This document shows, one piece after another, positions 41,421-51,884 of a stretch of 64,000 bases of DNA; within the stretch, counting starts at the first letter, position 1, and the number at the start of each line of letters is the position of its first letter. The notes beneath the pieces were generated by a model. That model did no database searches. It saw only the letters and a list, made by a program, of their open reading frames with translations, and had not been told where the DNA came from. This DNA is from Diploptera punctata. Taxonomy: Eukaryota; Arthropoda; Insecta; Blattodea; Blaberidae. The DNA is taken from assembly GCA_030220185.1 (NCBI GenBank), contig JASPKZ010001238.1, positions 62,001-126,000 of the forward strand, written 5' to 3'. Position numbers and translations under genes: made by a program.

Positions 41421-41817
41421 AATGGAAACCAAAAACAAGGAATTGCTTTTAGAACTTCAAAGAGAAAATGTTTTTTCTTCATGAGTCAAAAGTGAAATGT
41501 TTTAAGGAGACCGACGGGTGAATTTAATTTTTTTTTGTTCTCATTCTGGTTATTTTGATCTTTTTATCACATACATTATGTGTTTCTGTGGAGTTTGGTG
41601 TTTATAAGTGGAATAGTTTCAGAGTTATGATTTTTTTAATATTTTCTTAAAAATGTTCCTTACGATGCATTTTTAAATATTCTCTCGTGAAATTTGACAT
41701 TCATAGTCTTTATGATTCCACTAAACACAATTTGCTATGCAAACAAAAAAGATCGTAAAGGGATGATACTGCTTAATTTTTCATTTTTTGAAGAAAAAAA
41801 AAGTATCCACTGTCATG
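41421..41817. other. no recognisable feature
   Basis: AT-rich, no repeat or coding signal identified. Confidence 0.4.
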
Positions 41818-42125
41818 CATTTTTTTTTCAATGCCCCAGGTTGTCATTTCGACATTTCTGGTGCTCTCTCCTGGCATTGGCTTAATTGTAACCCAGTTCT
41901 AAAGTGGGGGCGCCTGGAAGGCGGAGCTACCCCAATGATATGATGGATGATAAATGACAATGAAGCGCCAGGAGAGTTCTTAACCTGAATTCCAAACCAT
42001 GGGCAACTGGAGGAATAATTCTCTTTAAGGAAAATTTTCTTTGGTTTGATCGGGAATCGAACCCGGGACCACATGAACAGTAGTCAGAAATGCTGACCAC
42101 TAGCACATGACGCTGGTCATCATCC
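41818..42125 (-). mobile_element. SINE-F (tRNA-derived), full length
   Basis: The reverse complement has a head with box A ctagtggtcagc (complement at 42093-42104) and box B ggttcgattccc (complement at 42052-42064), a body with 'ggcgcttcattgtcatttat', and the T/A-rich 3' end near 41820. The relative at 23336-23527 lacks the head. Confidence 0.78.
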
Positions 42126-42916
42126 ACTCTCGTGCATTTCCATCTCAATTTAAAAGAACACATGTGTCTTAGACTAGTAACTGCATAGCAAATTTCAATT
42201 AACATATATTGTGGAGTCTAACCTCAAAATTTCACTTTCATGGCATAAAAATTGCATCGTAAAGAGCATTTTAAGTTTTGGAAAATGTTAAAAATATGAA
42301 AAAAATAAAAAAAAATATTAAAGTTAAAGTAGAAATGCTGACCACATGTGCAAAGGAGTTTAGACTCTTACGTCACGGACTCAATTATGCTCCTGCAACA
42401 ATAGTACATTACGATGCGAGGTTCGGAAGTGGTTTTTACAGAATCGAAGAAAAGGTTTTTAATTTCCGAGATTCTGTAAAACACTTCACAAACGTGTGTT
42501 GTACATTATTTTTTGCACGATGGTGTTTTCAAAATAATAAATAACAGTAAAATAATAACATCTTTGTTGGAAATATTTGCGTTCATTATAAACAACTGAC
42601 TAACGTTAACAGTGTGGGCAATGTTTATTAGTTGAAAAAACAGGAGGCCTTGAGAACTATTGTTGATATCATGGCCGCAAGTACGTATTTATTGTCTTAT
42701 AGGCCTATAGTTTCAAATAAAGTTCAGTTCATTTAAAATGCAGTGATTTGTTTCGTATAATGTATATTAACACTACCTTTTGGATATTTTCTGTATGTAG
42801 TATACATATATACATGTAACTTCCCGCACGTGGATGTAAATGTTATATTACAGTATAGTTATTTAGGTTGGAAACCCCGGAGTGCAGGAAGTTGGATGGT
42901 CGCCATTCCTGGTAAG
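42126..42916. other. no recognisable feature
   Basis: A-rich stretch at 42275-42325; otherwise unremarkable. A 88-codon open frame at 42278-42544 shows no recognisable motif and I do not call it. Confidence 0.4.
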
Positions 42917-43502
42917 TACGGGGTGAATCATAAATATGGCTATGTGTTTGATCGCGTTGTGTGATGAAAATATTACCATTACAGGAAATATGAAATTACC
43001 GTTGGAAAGGCAATTATTCAAGATACAACAATGGAATAAAACAAAACAGTGTAGAACTTACGTCATTAGTCAAAATGGCATTGAATATGCAACAGCAAAT
43101 TACAATTGCTGCATGGGCATTATTGTATGTTAATGATCGTGAGGCCGCAAGACGGGCAAGACGTGAGTTTAACGTAGCGTTGCAGCCGTCGACTGTGGGG
43201 AAGTGGAGAAAACGACTGCTGGAAACGGGAAGAATACAGAAAATCAAACCTCCTGGAAAGGCTCGCATTTAGCACGGATGTAAGAAACCAACGAAAGAGA
43301 GGAGAGAATTGTGGAGCCGTTCGACGCTAGCCCACAAAAATCAACCCGCCAAGCTGCACGTGAGTAGTGATTTGTTTTGTTTTGTTCTATTGTAATTTGA
43401 AGGATTCCCTTTCCAATGATAACATTATATTTCCTTTAATAATAATATTTTCGTCACAAAATGCGATCAAACGTATAGCCATATTTCTGAATCACTCTGT
43501 AC
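42917..43502 (+). mobile_element. MarX: short mariner-like element with 73-bp terminal repeats
   Basis: The left terminus tacggggtgaatcataaata and the right terminus (reverse complement) tacagagtgattcagaaata match over 73 bp with about a dozen differences and no gaps. TA is present at both ends. 586 bp in total, with a truncated transposase frame inside. Partial relatives: 24100-24405 and 22886-22932. Confidence 0.9.
43075..43360 (+). pseudogene. MarX transposase N-terminus
   Basis: ATG at 43075 opens 65 codons: ITIAAWALLYVNDREAARRA then LQPSTVGKWRKRLLETGRIQ, a helix-turn-helix DNA-binding domain of the kind used to bind terminal repeats. After a stop at 43270 a further block 'SPQKSTRQAAR' (about 43330-43360) continues the typical N-terminal region in another frame. 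The DDE catalytic domain is absent. Confidence 0.78.
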
Positions 43503-43995
43503 GACAATACGCACTATCGCGCAAAAAAATGTTTACATGAAAATTATTCTAAGGAATCAGGGTTATTAAAAAGCAAATAAATAAAAAATGCATTTTTTGC
43601 CACCGTTCGGTGCCCTTAATAGTATTTACTCGGCTACAACCTACATTCCTTACAATTCTGTCAGTGAAAATGTCCCAAGGAAATACCTCTCTGTTGTATT
43701 TGTCGATAATAATTGGATCTAGTCACACAACTAGCAATAGAAAAGTGAAATATTATCTGGCTTTTGCATCTCGATGTTCCATAGAGAAAATATTGCTCTC
43801 GATATCTCGCTATTAATTTCTCCACTGCGTCATTAATTAAACAATTGAACGACTTACAGTTCCGGAACAACAAGAACTTTTTATTCTATTAGTGCGCGCG
43901 TTAATATTCAATTTACAGTAAACATAACCTAGATTAAATAACACAAGAAACTAGCGCTGGAGATAAATGTCAATAAAAATAAATCGCACATTAGA
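43503..43995. other. no recognisable feature
   Basis: No shared repeat; a decayed 'gctggagataaatgtcaata' near 43955 may be an NL-A scrap. Confidence 0.4.
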
Positions 43996-44014
43996 AAATG
44001 TAATAACAAACAGA

Positions 44015-44058
44015 AATAATAATAATAATAATAATAATAATAACTTATTATTTTTATA

Positions 44059-44125
<67 letters not shown>
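44015..44125. repeat. (AAT)n then (ATT)n, an inverted pair of trinucleotide tracts
   Basis: 44015-44043 is AAT-type, 44060-44125 is ATT-type; the two can pair with each other. Confidence 0.88.
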
Positions 44126-44126
<1 letters not shown>

Positions 44127-44129
44127 TGT

Positions 44130-44490
44130 ACAGAAATGGATGTTTGAAGAAGATCAGCTGGAAAATCTAGAATGGATAGAATACGAAATAAAGAAATAAG
44201 GGAAATTATGGGTGTACAAGAGGAGCCGGACATCATAGACATCATAGAAAAGAAAATATTACAGTGGTATGGTCATGTCAAAAGAATGCCAGAACAAAGA
44301 TTGCCTAAAATTGTTATGTAATGGATCCCAATGGAAAGGAGGAAGAGAGGAAGGCCGAAGAAAACTTGGATAGAAGGCGTACAAGCAGCTATGAATATCA
44401 GAGGAATGGAGGAAGATCAATGGATGGACAGAGAGGAATGGCGTTTGGTTTCCGGAAGACGGCGGCAGCTGCCATCATACCGGATGATGA
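44130..44490 (+). mobile_element. NL-D LINE C-terminus, subtype with PDDDD end
   Basis: Reads RNKEIREIMGVQEEPDIID, RPKKTWIEGVQAAMNIRGME and GFRKTAAAAIIPDDDD. A stop at 44321 (TAA in place of the E or V codon) breaks the frame. Nearly identical to 46400-46795 on the other strand. GAT tail at 44483-44493. Confidence 0.87.
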
Positions 44491-44496
44491 TGATTA

Positions 44497-44501
44497 TTAT
44501 T

Positions 44502-44557
<56 letters not shown>

Positions 44558-44562
44558 TTTTG
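44497..44562. repeat. (TTTA)n microsatellite
   Basis: About 15 TTTA units between two NL-D copies. Confidence 0.92.
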
Positions 44563-44564
44563 CC

Positions 44565-44985
44565 CTGTTACAAAGCATTTTATTATATGGATCCGAAACC
44601 TGGACAATAAGTAGAAAACAAGCCAACAAGCTGTTGGCAGTAGAAATGGATTTTTGGAGGCTATCGACAAGAATTTCAAGATGGGATAAGGTCAGAAACA
44701 GCACAAAAATGGAAATTATGCAAGTTGAAAACAAAAAACATATTAGAAAAAATAGAAGAAAAGCGTTTGAAATGGTATGGACACCTCATAAGAATGGAAG
44801 AATAGAGAATACCAAAGAAGATCCTTAATTGGAAAACTAGTGGAAAAAGTGGAAGAGGCAAAGCTAGAGAACGTTGGATGGATGGAGTGAAGAGAAGTAT
44901 GGAAGCTAGAGATTTGAGGGAAGAAGATGCTTTAGACAGGAACCTCTGGCGACAAATCACTTTGGGTTGAAGGAGAAACACTGTA
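44565..44985 (+). mobile_element. NL-D LINE C-terminus, second subtype
   Basis: QSILLYGSETWTISRKQANK, AVEMDFWRLSTRISRWDKVR, KRLKWYGHLIRMEE-like sequence in shifted frames and a 'WMDGVKRSMEARDLREED' end. Broken by several frameshifts. Confidence 0.82.
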
Positions 44986-45059
44986 TTGTGGACTATTCCT
45001 AAATAAAAAAATATATATTTAGCAAGAGATATTCTCTCCCAGTTTCATTAAAACAAATC

Positions 45060-45250
45060 CTTGTGCAGAATCTTGTGTTATATATAACATTTGGATTATT
45101 ATGACGTTACATATATATATGTTAGGACTTTAAACATTGGCTCAGGATAGGGATGTATGGAGAGCTTATGCCCGCGCGGCCATGAACCTACGGGTTCGAT
45201 AGTGCTAGTGAGTTAGTTAGTTTATGACGTTATATATAATGATCTAAACC
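45060..45250 (+). mobile_element. NL-F fragment with an NL-A 3' end inside
   Basis: 'tgtgcagaatcttgtgttat' and 'gacgttatatataatgatct' are NL-F (compare 782-845). NL-A terminus at 45139-45219. The direct repeat ttatgacgtta (45099-45109; 45222-45232) probably marks the insertion, although 29 bp of unexplained sequence precede the NL-A part. Confidence 0.75.
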
Positions 45251-45365
45251 AGCGGTTCCCAATCTTTTTCGACTCACGAACCCCTTCCACAACAATCTGA
45301 GTTGGGTGAACCACTGACTTTTAAATATACATACAGTAGACATGCATAAAATTTAATTCCAAGCA
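45251..45365 (+). mobile_element. hAT-type terminus
   Basis: cagcggttcccaatcttttt at 45250 is a typical hAT-superfamily end (CAGnGGTTCCCAA). The opposite end is not found; NL-B lies next to it. Confidence 0.5.
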
Positions 45366-45369
45366 AAAG

Positions 45370-45447
45370 GTTTCTTCTTCTTCTTCCTTCCAAGTATTAA
45401 GCCAAGGCCTGTTACGATCCTATAGAAAATTTTCCCTCCAGCGTTTT
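45370..45447 (-). mobile_element. NL-B 3'-terminal fragment
   Basis: cttcttcttcttccttccaa tail and 'aaaattttccctccagcgtt', as at 5791-5870. Confidence 0.82.
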
Positions 45448-45557
45448 GATCCTTCCGGGAAATTCTCGTATAAGACTTGAAAGCATAATAATAGACCCTT
45501 CGATTGGTTGCTGGCCAAAGGAAGGCAAGACCAGTGATGGGGCTGCCATCTTATAGC
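45448..45557 (-). repeat. second copy of the 111-bp segment
   Basis: Reverse complement of 6518-6628 with only a few differences ('aaattctcg' against 'taattctcg'; 'gacccttcg' against 'gttccttcg'). Confidence 0.65.
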
Positions 45558-45830
45558 CTCTGGTCAGGCTTTTCTGGAGAAGAAAAGAAAATAAAGGAAA
45601 GAAGAAATGGAAGAAAGGAAAGACTCCCTAGCCCTCGGATGCCCTAATAGCATCGGGGTCGAAAAAACAAGAGTTAACCAAGAGAGGTTACATAGTAAAG
45701 TTAAAAGAGTGCAAAACACAAGTAAGTGGAAGAAATGTTTTGCTCAGCTTGGGCACCTTGTGGTCGCCATCCACATATCCCCTAGATGAGGACCCCTGAG
45801 GGGAGCAAAAGGTTTATTAATAACCTTAAA
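45558..45830 (+). other. unidentified GC-richer segment
   Basis: A 60-codon frame at 45607-45789 (VEKTRVNQERLHSKVKRVQN) is present and the base composition differs from the flanks. I recognise neither family nor function and cannot show that it is coding. Confidence 0.35.
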
Positions 45831-46051
45831 TTAACTTAACCCTTAACGGTTAAAACCTAAAGTTACTCTAGTTACGGCTTAAAAGTTACATAAAGTGTAG
45901 ACCTAGTTGCAGCGAAATCAAATGCATTCCTAACGTTGTTACGTAATTGTAAATCACGCATTCGCTGTAAATATTAATTTATCGTGGAAATAATGTGATA
46001 AATTCCCCATGTTACACATATGTAACAAGGGGCATTACAGGGTTAATTTTA

Positions 46052-46121
<70 letters not shown>

Positions 46122-46122
46122 A
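46052..46122. repeat. (ATT)n microsatellite
   Basis: About 22 units. Confidence 0.9.
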
Positions 46123-46159
46123 TATATATTTTTTTTATTGCGGATGAGCCCATGTAGGA

Positions 46160-46399
46160 CTACGCAAAGTACTTAGAGGCGTTTCCTTTGCGCCCAAATT
46201 TCTTTCATTCTTTTGCTATGAGCTTGTTTTCTCTCATCTGTCCAAGTTGTTCCAGTTATTTTCTTCGGTTTGTCCTCTTGGTCAACTTGCCACTTATTCA
46301 CCTTAATTCTAAATATATCTCTGTTTGGGATATCTTCTTTAGTAATTCCTGCCAATTTTAAGTCCTTTTTGACTTCATCAATCCACTTCATAGTATTAT
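46160..46399 (-). mobile_element. RTE-like LINE C-terminal fragment
   Basis: Minus strand reads MKWIDEVKKDLKLAGITKED, FRIKVNKWQVDQEDK and WTDERKQAHSKRMKEIWAQR. The same peptide style ends several RTE-type proteins. It abuts NL-D. Confidence 0.65.
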
Positions 46400-46797
46400 T
46401 ATTCATCATCATCATCCGGTATCATGGCAGCTGCCGCCGTCTTCCGGAAACCAAACGCCATTCCTCTCTGTCCATCCATTGATCTTCCTCCATTCCTCTG
46501 ATATTCATAGCTGCTTGTACCCCTTCTATCCAAGTTTTCTTCGGCCTTCCTCTCTTCCTCCTTTCCATTGGGATCCATTCCATAACAAATTTTGGCAATC
46601 TTTGCTCTGGCATTCGTTTGACATGACCATACCACTGTAATCTTTTCTTTTCTATGATGTCTATGATGTCCGGCTCCTCTTGTACACCCATAATTTCCCT
46701 TATTTCTTTATTTCGTATTCTATCCATTCTAGATTTTCCAGCTGATCTTCTTAAAACATCCATTTCTGTACTTAAAATTCTTTTCATTTCCCTGTTA
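46400..46797 (-). mobile_element. NL-D LINE C-terminus, long clean frame
   Basis: Minus strand 46787-46425 is open for 121 codons: MKRILSTEMDVLRRSAGKSR, RLQWYGHVKRMPEQRLPKFV, RRKRGRPKKTWIEGVQAAMN and GFRKTAAAAMIPDDDDE in the overlapping frame. Counterpart of 44130-44490. (ATT)n at 46797-46834. Confidence 0.88.
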
Positions 46798-46834
46798 TTA
46801 TTATTATATTATTATTATTATTATTATTATTATT

Positions 46835-47078
46835 AAACTGGCGGATGAAACAGTAAATTGTATCCTTAGAAAGGAGGCAGAACAATGAATGGAGAAACAA
46901 TGGTGTGTAGGCTTACTAAATTCGCATACAATGTCTATTGCGACGTCACTCCTGTCAAAGACAACACAATTTATTATCAGGAACTGCACCCAGGCTTCCG
47001 CGTTCATACGTGATATTACCATAGATATTAAAGCACAAATCAACATAAAACAATATATTCATAGTACATTCACGAAAT
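46835..47078. other. no recognisable feature
   Basis: No coding signal or shared repeat noticed. Confidence 0.4.
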
Positions 47079-47258
47079 TTAGGTCATTTGTTGACCTGTT
47101 TCGGTATCAGCATCTAAAAGTATTTTGAGTGGACGTCCTGGTCTTCTTCTTCCTGCAGGTTGATATCTTAACATTTGTTTGGGTATCCTGTGAACCTCCA
47201 TTCGATGAACATGTTGCATCCATCTTGATTTATAATCAGAAATTTTGTTTTCTAAGGG
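47079..47258 (-). mobile_element. NL-E C-terminal fragment
   Basis: Minus strand reads LENKISDYKSRWMQHVHRME, HRIPKQMLRYQPAGRRRPGR and PLKILLDADTETGQQMT, as at 61484-61678 with an internal deletion. Confidence 0.85.
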
Positions 47259-47482
47259 TGCGGTCACGATTTTAAACTGACCCAAACCTTCTGGCGGCAC
47301 TATGACTCTGGGGTCGACTCAGCCTCTAACGGAAATGAGTACCAGACGCTTGTTCTGGGGTAAAGACGGCCGTCACGCAGGGCTGACATCAAGAGCCGAT
47401 TGTCCAGAAAAGTGGAAGCCTTAACCTCCTACTACCCCAAGGACCTCCTGAGACCTGTAGTGGAATACATTTACCTTTACCT
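47259..47482 (+). mobile_element. SINE-A, head missing
   Basis: Starts within 'ggtcacgatttttaaactga'-like sequence and runs to 'agtggaatacatttaccttt'. Matches 52770-53002 best (both end in 'ttacctttacc'). Confidence 0.83.
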
Positions 47483-47569
47483 AAAGGTTCCATGCATAAT
47501 TCTTCTAAAATGTTTTCTTTTTTGTGGTGAGGGAGTAGTGGTAGGGGCAAAAACAACAGAAAAGAGACG

Positions 47570-47945
47570 GGGAAAAGAGAAGAAGAAGAAGAAAAGAAGA
47601 AGAAGAAGAAGAAGAAGAAGAATAAGAAGAAGAAGAAGAAGAAGATAGAAGAAGAAGAAGAAGAAGACAAGAGAAGAAGAAGAAGAAAAGAAGAAGAGAA
47701 GAAGAAGAAGAAAGAAGAACAAGAATGAAGAACAAGAAGAAGAAGAACAAGAAGAAGAAGAACAAGATAAGAAGAAGAAGAAGAAGAAGAAGAAGAAAAG
47801 AAGAAGAAGAAGAAGAAGAAGAAGAAGAAGAAGAAACAAGAAGAACAAGAAGAACAAGAAGAGAAGAAGAAGAAGACGAAGAAGAAGAAGAAAGAAGAAG
47901 AAGAAGAAGAAGAAGAAGAGGAACAAGAAGAAGAAGAATAAGAAT
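47570..47945. repeat. (GAA)n purine tract
   Basis: About 375 bp almost entirely A and G on the plus strand, mainly GAA with short variants. A few C and T interruptions near 47715-47775 and 47836-47860. Confidence 0.95.
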
Positions 47946-48236
47946 AAGAATAAGAAGAATAATAATAAATAATAATAAATAATATAATAATAATAAGAAC
48001 AATAATAATAATAATAACAATAATAATAATAATAATAACAATAATAATAATAACAATAACAATAATAATAATAATAATAATAATATAATAATAATAATAA
48101 CAATAAGAATAATAATAATAACAACTAATAATAATAATAATAATAATAAAATAATAATAATAATAATAACAATAATAATAATAACATAATAATAAACAAT
48201 AATAATAATAACAATAATAATAATAATAATAATAAT
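47946..48236. repeat. (AAT)n tract with AAC variants
   Basis: Continuous with the GAA tract. Mostly AAT with scattered AAC and single-base losses. Confidence 0.95.
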
Positions 48237-48295
48237 TTTTTTATTATTCCGGCTTTTACAATGAATATACATTTTTCCGGTACCCATGTTCACAG

Positions 48296-48590
48296 TTAAC
48301 TACACATTTGTTTCAACACATTTTTCCATTCTTGTCTGTTCATCCATATATCTTCTTCTATTTCCCATTCCCTCTTAGTTTCATTGATTCCCTGAATCCA
48401 CGTAATATTTGGTCTTACCCTTCTTTTTCTTCCATGTGGTTCCCAATACATGATTATGTTAGGTAGTCTTCCTTCTTCCATCCTTCTAATGTGTCCGTAC
48501 CAATTTAATTGTTTCTTCTTTATAAAATCTAATATTGAATATTGTACCTGCATTTTTTCTTTTATATATGAATTTCTAATACTAATAATA
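48296..48590 (-). mobile_element. NL-D LINE C-terminus
   Basis: Minus strand reads NSYIKEKMQVQYSILDFIKK, KQLNWYGHIRRMEEGRLPN and RKRRVRPNITWIQGINETKR, ending QMCS-stop near 48300. (AAT)n upstream at 48581-48640. Confidence 0.85.
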
Positions 48591-48640
<50 letters not shown>

Positions 48641-48642
<2 letters not shown>

Positions 48643-48705
48643 TTTTACTTATTCTGGCAGAGTTAAGGCCATAAGGCCTTCTCTTCCACTCAACCAGCAC
48701 ACATA
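48641..48705 (-). mobile_element. LINE 3' terminus, NL-F type
   Basis: Reverse complement gagtggaagagaaggcctta then tggccttaactctgccagaa and an AAT tail. Only the terminus remains. Confidence 0.68.
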
Positions 48706-48873
48706 TATTGGTTATGGACACCGACGAACGATGTAGATGCAATAAGTACGCAAAAAAGAAGTTCCCTTCATTAAATTAAAAATATGTCCTCTGAATATAC
48801 TTGTTATTCTTCGTGAATGAAAATGGCAATATTCAAAACATAGAAAATATTATAAAACATAGCTAATCAATAA

Positions 48874-49388
48874 CACTGGTCAACATGATTTTTGTCTCAT
48901 GAGTACCAATAGTTCTACTTAATGCAGTTTTTTATCTGTTTTCAAATATGTATTCGGAATTTGACCATCACCCATATTTTTTTTATTTCAATTTCAATTA
49001 ATGGATTTAAATAATTATTTTTTAATAAACGTTTTTTCGTCCATTTGTCCATTGTAAAATAAAACCAAATGAGCTAACTCAGGAGATTTCAGCTATGGAA
49101 AAGAGATATCAAGGCAAATGGAATCCTAATATGCTGGCCGATTATTGTTGGACCATCAAGAGGGATGCTCCACAGGCGAAATATAGCATAAAATCGTCAT
49201 TTCTTACTTTCTAGGTGAGTCCGAATGTTCGAATATTGTGTAGTTACGAATGTAGAAAATATTAAAGTATTTGAAATTATAAATGCCTGTCTCTCGGAAA
49301 CCTTGCGTGATGGAGAAAAACCGATATCATATTTGAATTCAGGAGAAAAAATACTATCAGAATCACATATCTTTCTTTCTGTTCAGTG
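48874..49388 (+). mobile_element. J element, copy 2
   Basis: Ends CACTGGTCAACATG and ttcCAGTG-like (ttCAGTG at 49384-49388), flanked by TAA on both sides. The interior differs from copy 1: at about 49075-49215 a frame reads ELTQEISAMEKRYQGKWNPN then MLADYCWTIKRDAPQAKYS, a different part of the same presumed protein. A 'gtgagt' follows its stop. Confidence 0.75.
49075..49218 (+). pseudogene. second conserved ORF remnant carried by J
   Basis: ISAMEKRYQGKWNPNMLADY with CWTIKRDAPQAKY and a stop after about 45 codons. The same DNA is present in copy 3 on the minus strand (about 56205-56390), where it is also decayed. From memory, the block resembles the C-terminus of the unknown insect protein whose other part is in copy 1. 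Confidence 0.5.
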
Positions 49389-49465
49389 TAATTACAACTT
49401 AAAATAGTTTATTACATATGGATGATGAATTTGAGTAATGCTTAAGTCGATTCAGATGCAACAAA

Positions 49466-49600
49466 ATGGCTGAAGCTGTTGAGTCTTCTGTCGCTGTGTC
49501 GCCATATACATTTTTAAGGCACAAGTCTGGCAAACCTTTGACTAGTGGTCAAGAAACAGCTATTTTGAATGTATTTCACAAGTTCAGTAAAAAAATTCAC
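49466..49600 (+). pseudogene. possible transposase-type N-terminus
   Basis: ATG at 49466: MAEAVESSVAVSPYTFLRHK, then SGKPLTSGQETAILNVF. The pattern looks like an N-terminal domain of an insect DNA-transposon protein. The homology ends after about 45 codons. Assignment tentative. Confidence 0.35.
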
Positions 49601-50350
49601 CAGCTTTCTTGTATTCTACTCCATTCAACGATCACATGTCTTTATATACTTCACATGTCCTCCCTGTCAATGTGACAGTAATTGTAGCGGGAATGGCAGA
49701 AGAATACAATTGGCGTTTGTTTACGTTAGGATCACTCCAAGAGCGGATAAAGTACAGGGCCTAGATCTCAGCACATGCCAGTAAAACTTTCTTTATTTAT
49801 GAGGTAAATAGAGGGCAGTGCGGTTAAAATGGAGGCCAGAGACTGAATTTGAGTGACTGATGACGTGGAGTGAATGAACCCTGGATAATTTTGTTTTGAT
49901 GAGTAAATTGCACAACTTGTTCTGCAGCGGTGAGTTAATTACGTGCACAACTAGGAATGGAGCCCCGAGGACAAAAACTGGTCCGCAAATTAAATATTTT
50001 ATTCCCGTTTAAGATGAAAACATGCTGTAACCACTTGTATCTTACTTCTCAACACTATTATAAATTCACTCTTTGCAGTTCTTCAAAACAGGCAGCAACA
50101 GAAGAAACCTGCAGCATTTACGGGATTTCATTGAGCAGGAATTTGAAAACACGTTTGGTAATAATTGGAAATTGTGTGATAACATCTGCAAATCAAAGCT
50201 AAAACCATAGAGAAACTTGGAATAGAGGGAAAACTGAGTACAGTGACATCTAAAAAATATCGGTCGTTTACGATGAACTACAATGAGCAAACTACAATAG
50301 TAGCGCTGTTTCGTAGTAACAAAATGTGTAACTAAATAAAACAAATGCAA

Positions 50351-51129
50351 GGCACACGGCGTGTTCACTGGGGATTATGGGAAATTAGCCATTTTGTAAA
50401 TTTAATTTTTTAACTGCTATCCTTTCGTTCTATGTAGACGGTACTGTAAAAATTATATATTATCGAAAGTTAAAATCATTACTTAGATTTTATTTTACTC
50501 TAATTTGAAAGTAAATTCAAGCTTGTTTACGTTTTTAATGTGAATCAATTTTCAAAGATAAACCTACTAGAAGTGATAAAATTCTAAGATTTGTTAGGTT
50601 AGGAAGAGTGATGTTAGTGTACAGCCATTTCTGATAAACATTTTAAAAATGTGACTTTATAATGGACTTCAGATGTACGACATGGCTAAGGTTCTTTAAT
50701 AAATATTGTATAAAATACGTATGTGAGAATAAGGGGGTAGGTCAATTGTACATATTTATTAAAAGAGCTCATAATGCACGTTTTTAAATTTTAATAAACG
50801 AAAATAAATTAACATGTTTTATTTACTTCCATTCTTCCCGTCTGTTAAAATTAAAGAAAATCTATAGGTCTGAGAGGCTGGGTACAAATAATTCCATAAT
50901 TTGAGATTAATTAATACGTTATTTATTCCTATAAAAGTTCAATTCCATGATTATTCACCAGATGGTGTTATATAATTTTAATTCATAATTTTACCACAAG
51001 ACGGTGCTGAATTTCATATCAGTACCAGAAAAAAATCGAAAAAAATTAGATGTTGTTAGTTGTTCTACACTAGCGCCGCTTGTGGCATGTAAGCGAAACT
51101 TGTCCACTTTCTTCTCTGATACTCTGTGG
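50351..51129. other. no recognisable feature
   Basis: AT-rich. No repeat shared with the rest of the window, no reading frame worth naming. Confidence 0.45.
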
Positions 51130-51194
51130 CTAAAACGATGTCGTAAATGCTTAAACAACAATGGAGGTCATTTTGAACAATTTCGATAGCTGTT
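51130..51194 (+). pseudogene. mariner-like transposase C-terminal scrap
   Basis: Encodes LNNNGGHFEQFR-stop, identical to the last residues in the MITE at 57401-57637. NL-B follows immediately. Confidence 0.65.
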
Positions 51195-51706
51195 TTTTAT
51201 TTATCTCTCTATCTGGGATGAAAAGGATGTCCCTGAAAAAATTACTAGTTATAATACAAGTTTGGGAATTATTAATCAAGTTATGAAACCATCCCTTGTA
51301 CAAAAAAAACGCAAGATTACGTTTATATAACACTTTGGCAAGACCAGTGTTGACCTATGGTAGTGAAGCATGGACACTAAAAAGACAACATGAAATCAGA
51401 ATAACGGCTTGTGAAATGAGATTCATGCGCAGAACAGCGGGTTACACCAGATGGGATCGGAAAAGGAACACCGATATCTTAAAATAATTGAAGACTACGC
51501 CAATTTTGGAATATATTAAAAAGTACCAACTAAATTGGAAACACCATCTTGAAAGAATGAGTTTAAATCGGATCCCCAAAGCTGTTTATAATTATATACC
51601 AAGAGGACGAAGATCTCTGAGCCGTCCTATGAAACGCTGGAGGGAAAATTTTCCATAGGATCGTAACAGGCCTTGGCCTAATACTTGGAAGGAAGAAGAA
51701 GAACAT
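51195..51706 (+). mobile_element. NL-B LINE 3' end
   Basis: Plus strand reads RLRLYNTLARPVLTYGSEAW, ITACEMRFMRRTAGYTRWDR, a stop at 51484, then LNWKHHLERMSLNRIPKAVY and RRSLSRPMKRWRENFP. Ends with gaaggaagaagaagaa, the AAG tail. Confidence 0.87.
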
Positions 51707-51724
51707 TCTTTTGTTAATTAAATC

Positions 51725-51880
51725 TAAAGTATGGAGCAGTATTATTAGGTGATAGTGAGGAGATATTAAGAGCCAACACGTAGGCCTACACTCTAATGAG
51801 TAACACTAAGAAATTGGGACTGGAAGTAAACATAATAAAACTAAATGAATGTGCACACATAGAAATATATTATATAAACT
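51725..51880 (+). mobile_element. NL-A fragment
   Basis: 'gatagtgaggagatattaag', 'taacactaagaaattgggac' and 'ggaagtaaacat' in NL-A order (compare 27940-28030). Short and frameshifted. Confidence 0.7.
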
Positions 51881-51884
51881 ACTA

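Noticed and set aside
45607..45789. 60-codon frame as a small host gene
   Set aside because: Neither splice context nor homology can be shown; left as an unidentified segment.
47477..48293. Open frames of 215 and 262 codons rich in Leu, Ile, Ser or Phe
   Set aside because: They are translations of the GAA and AAT microsatellites.
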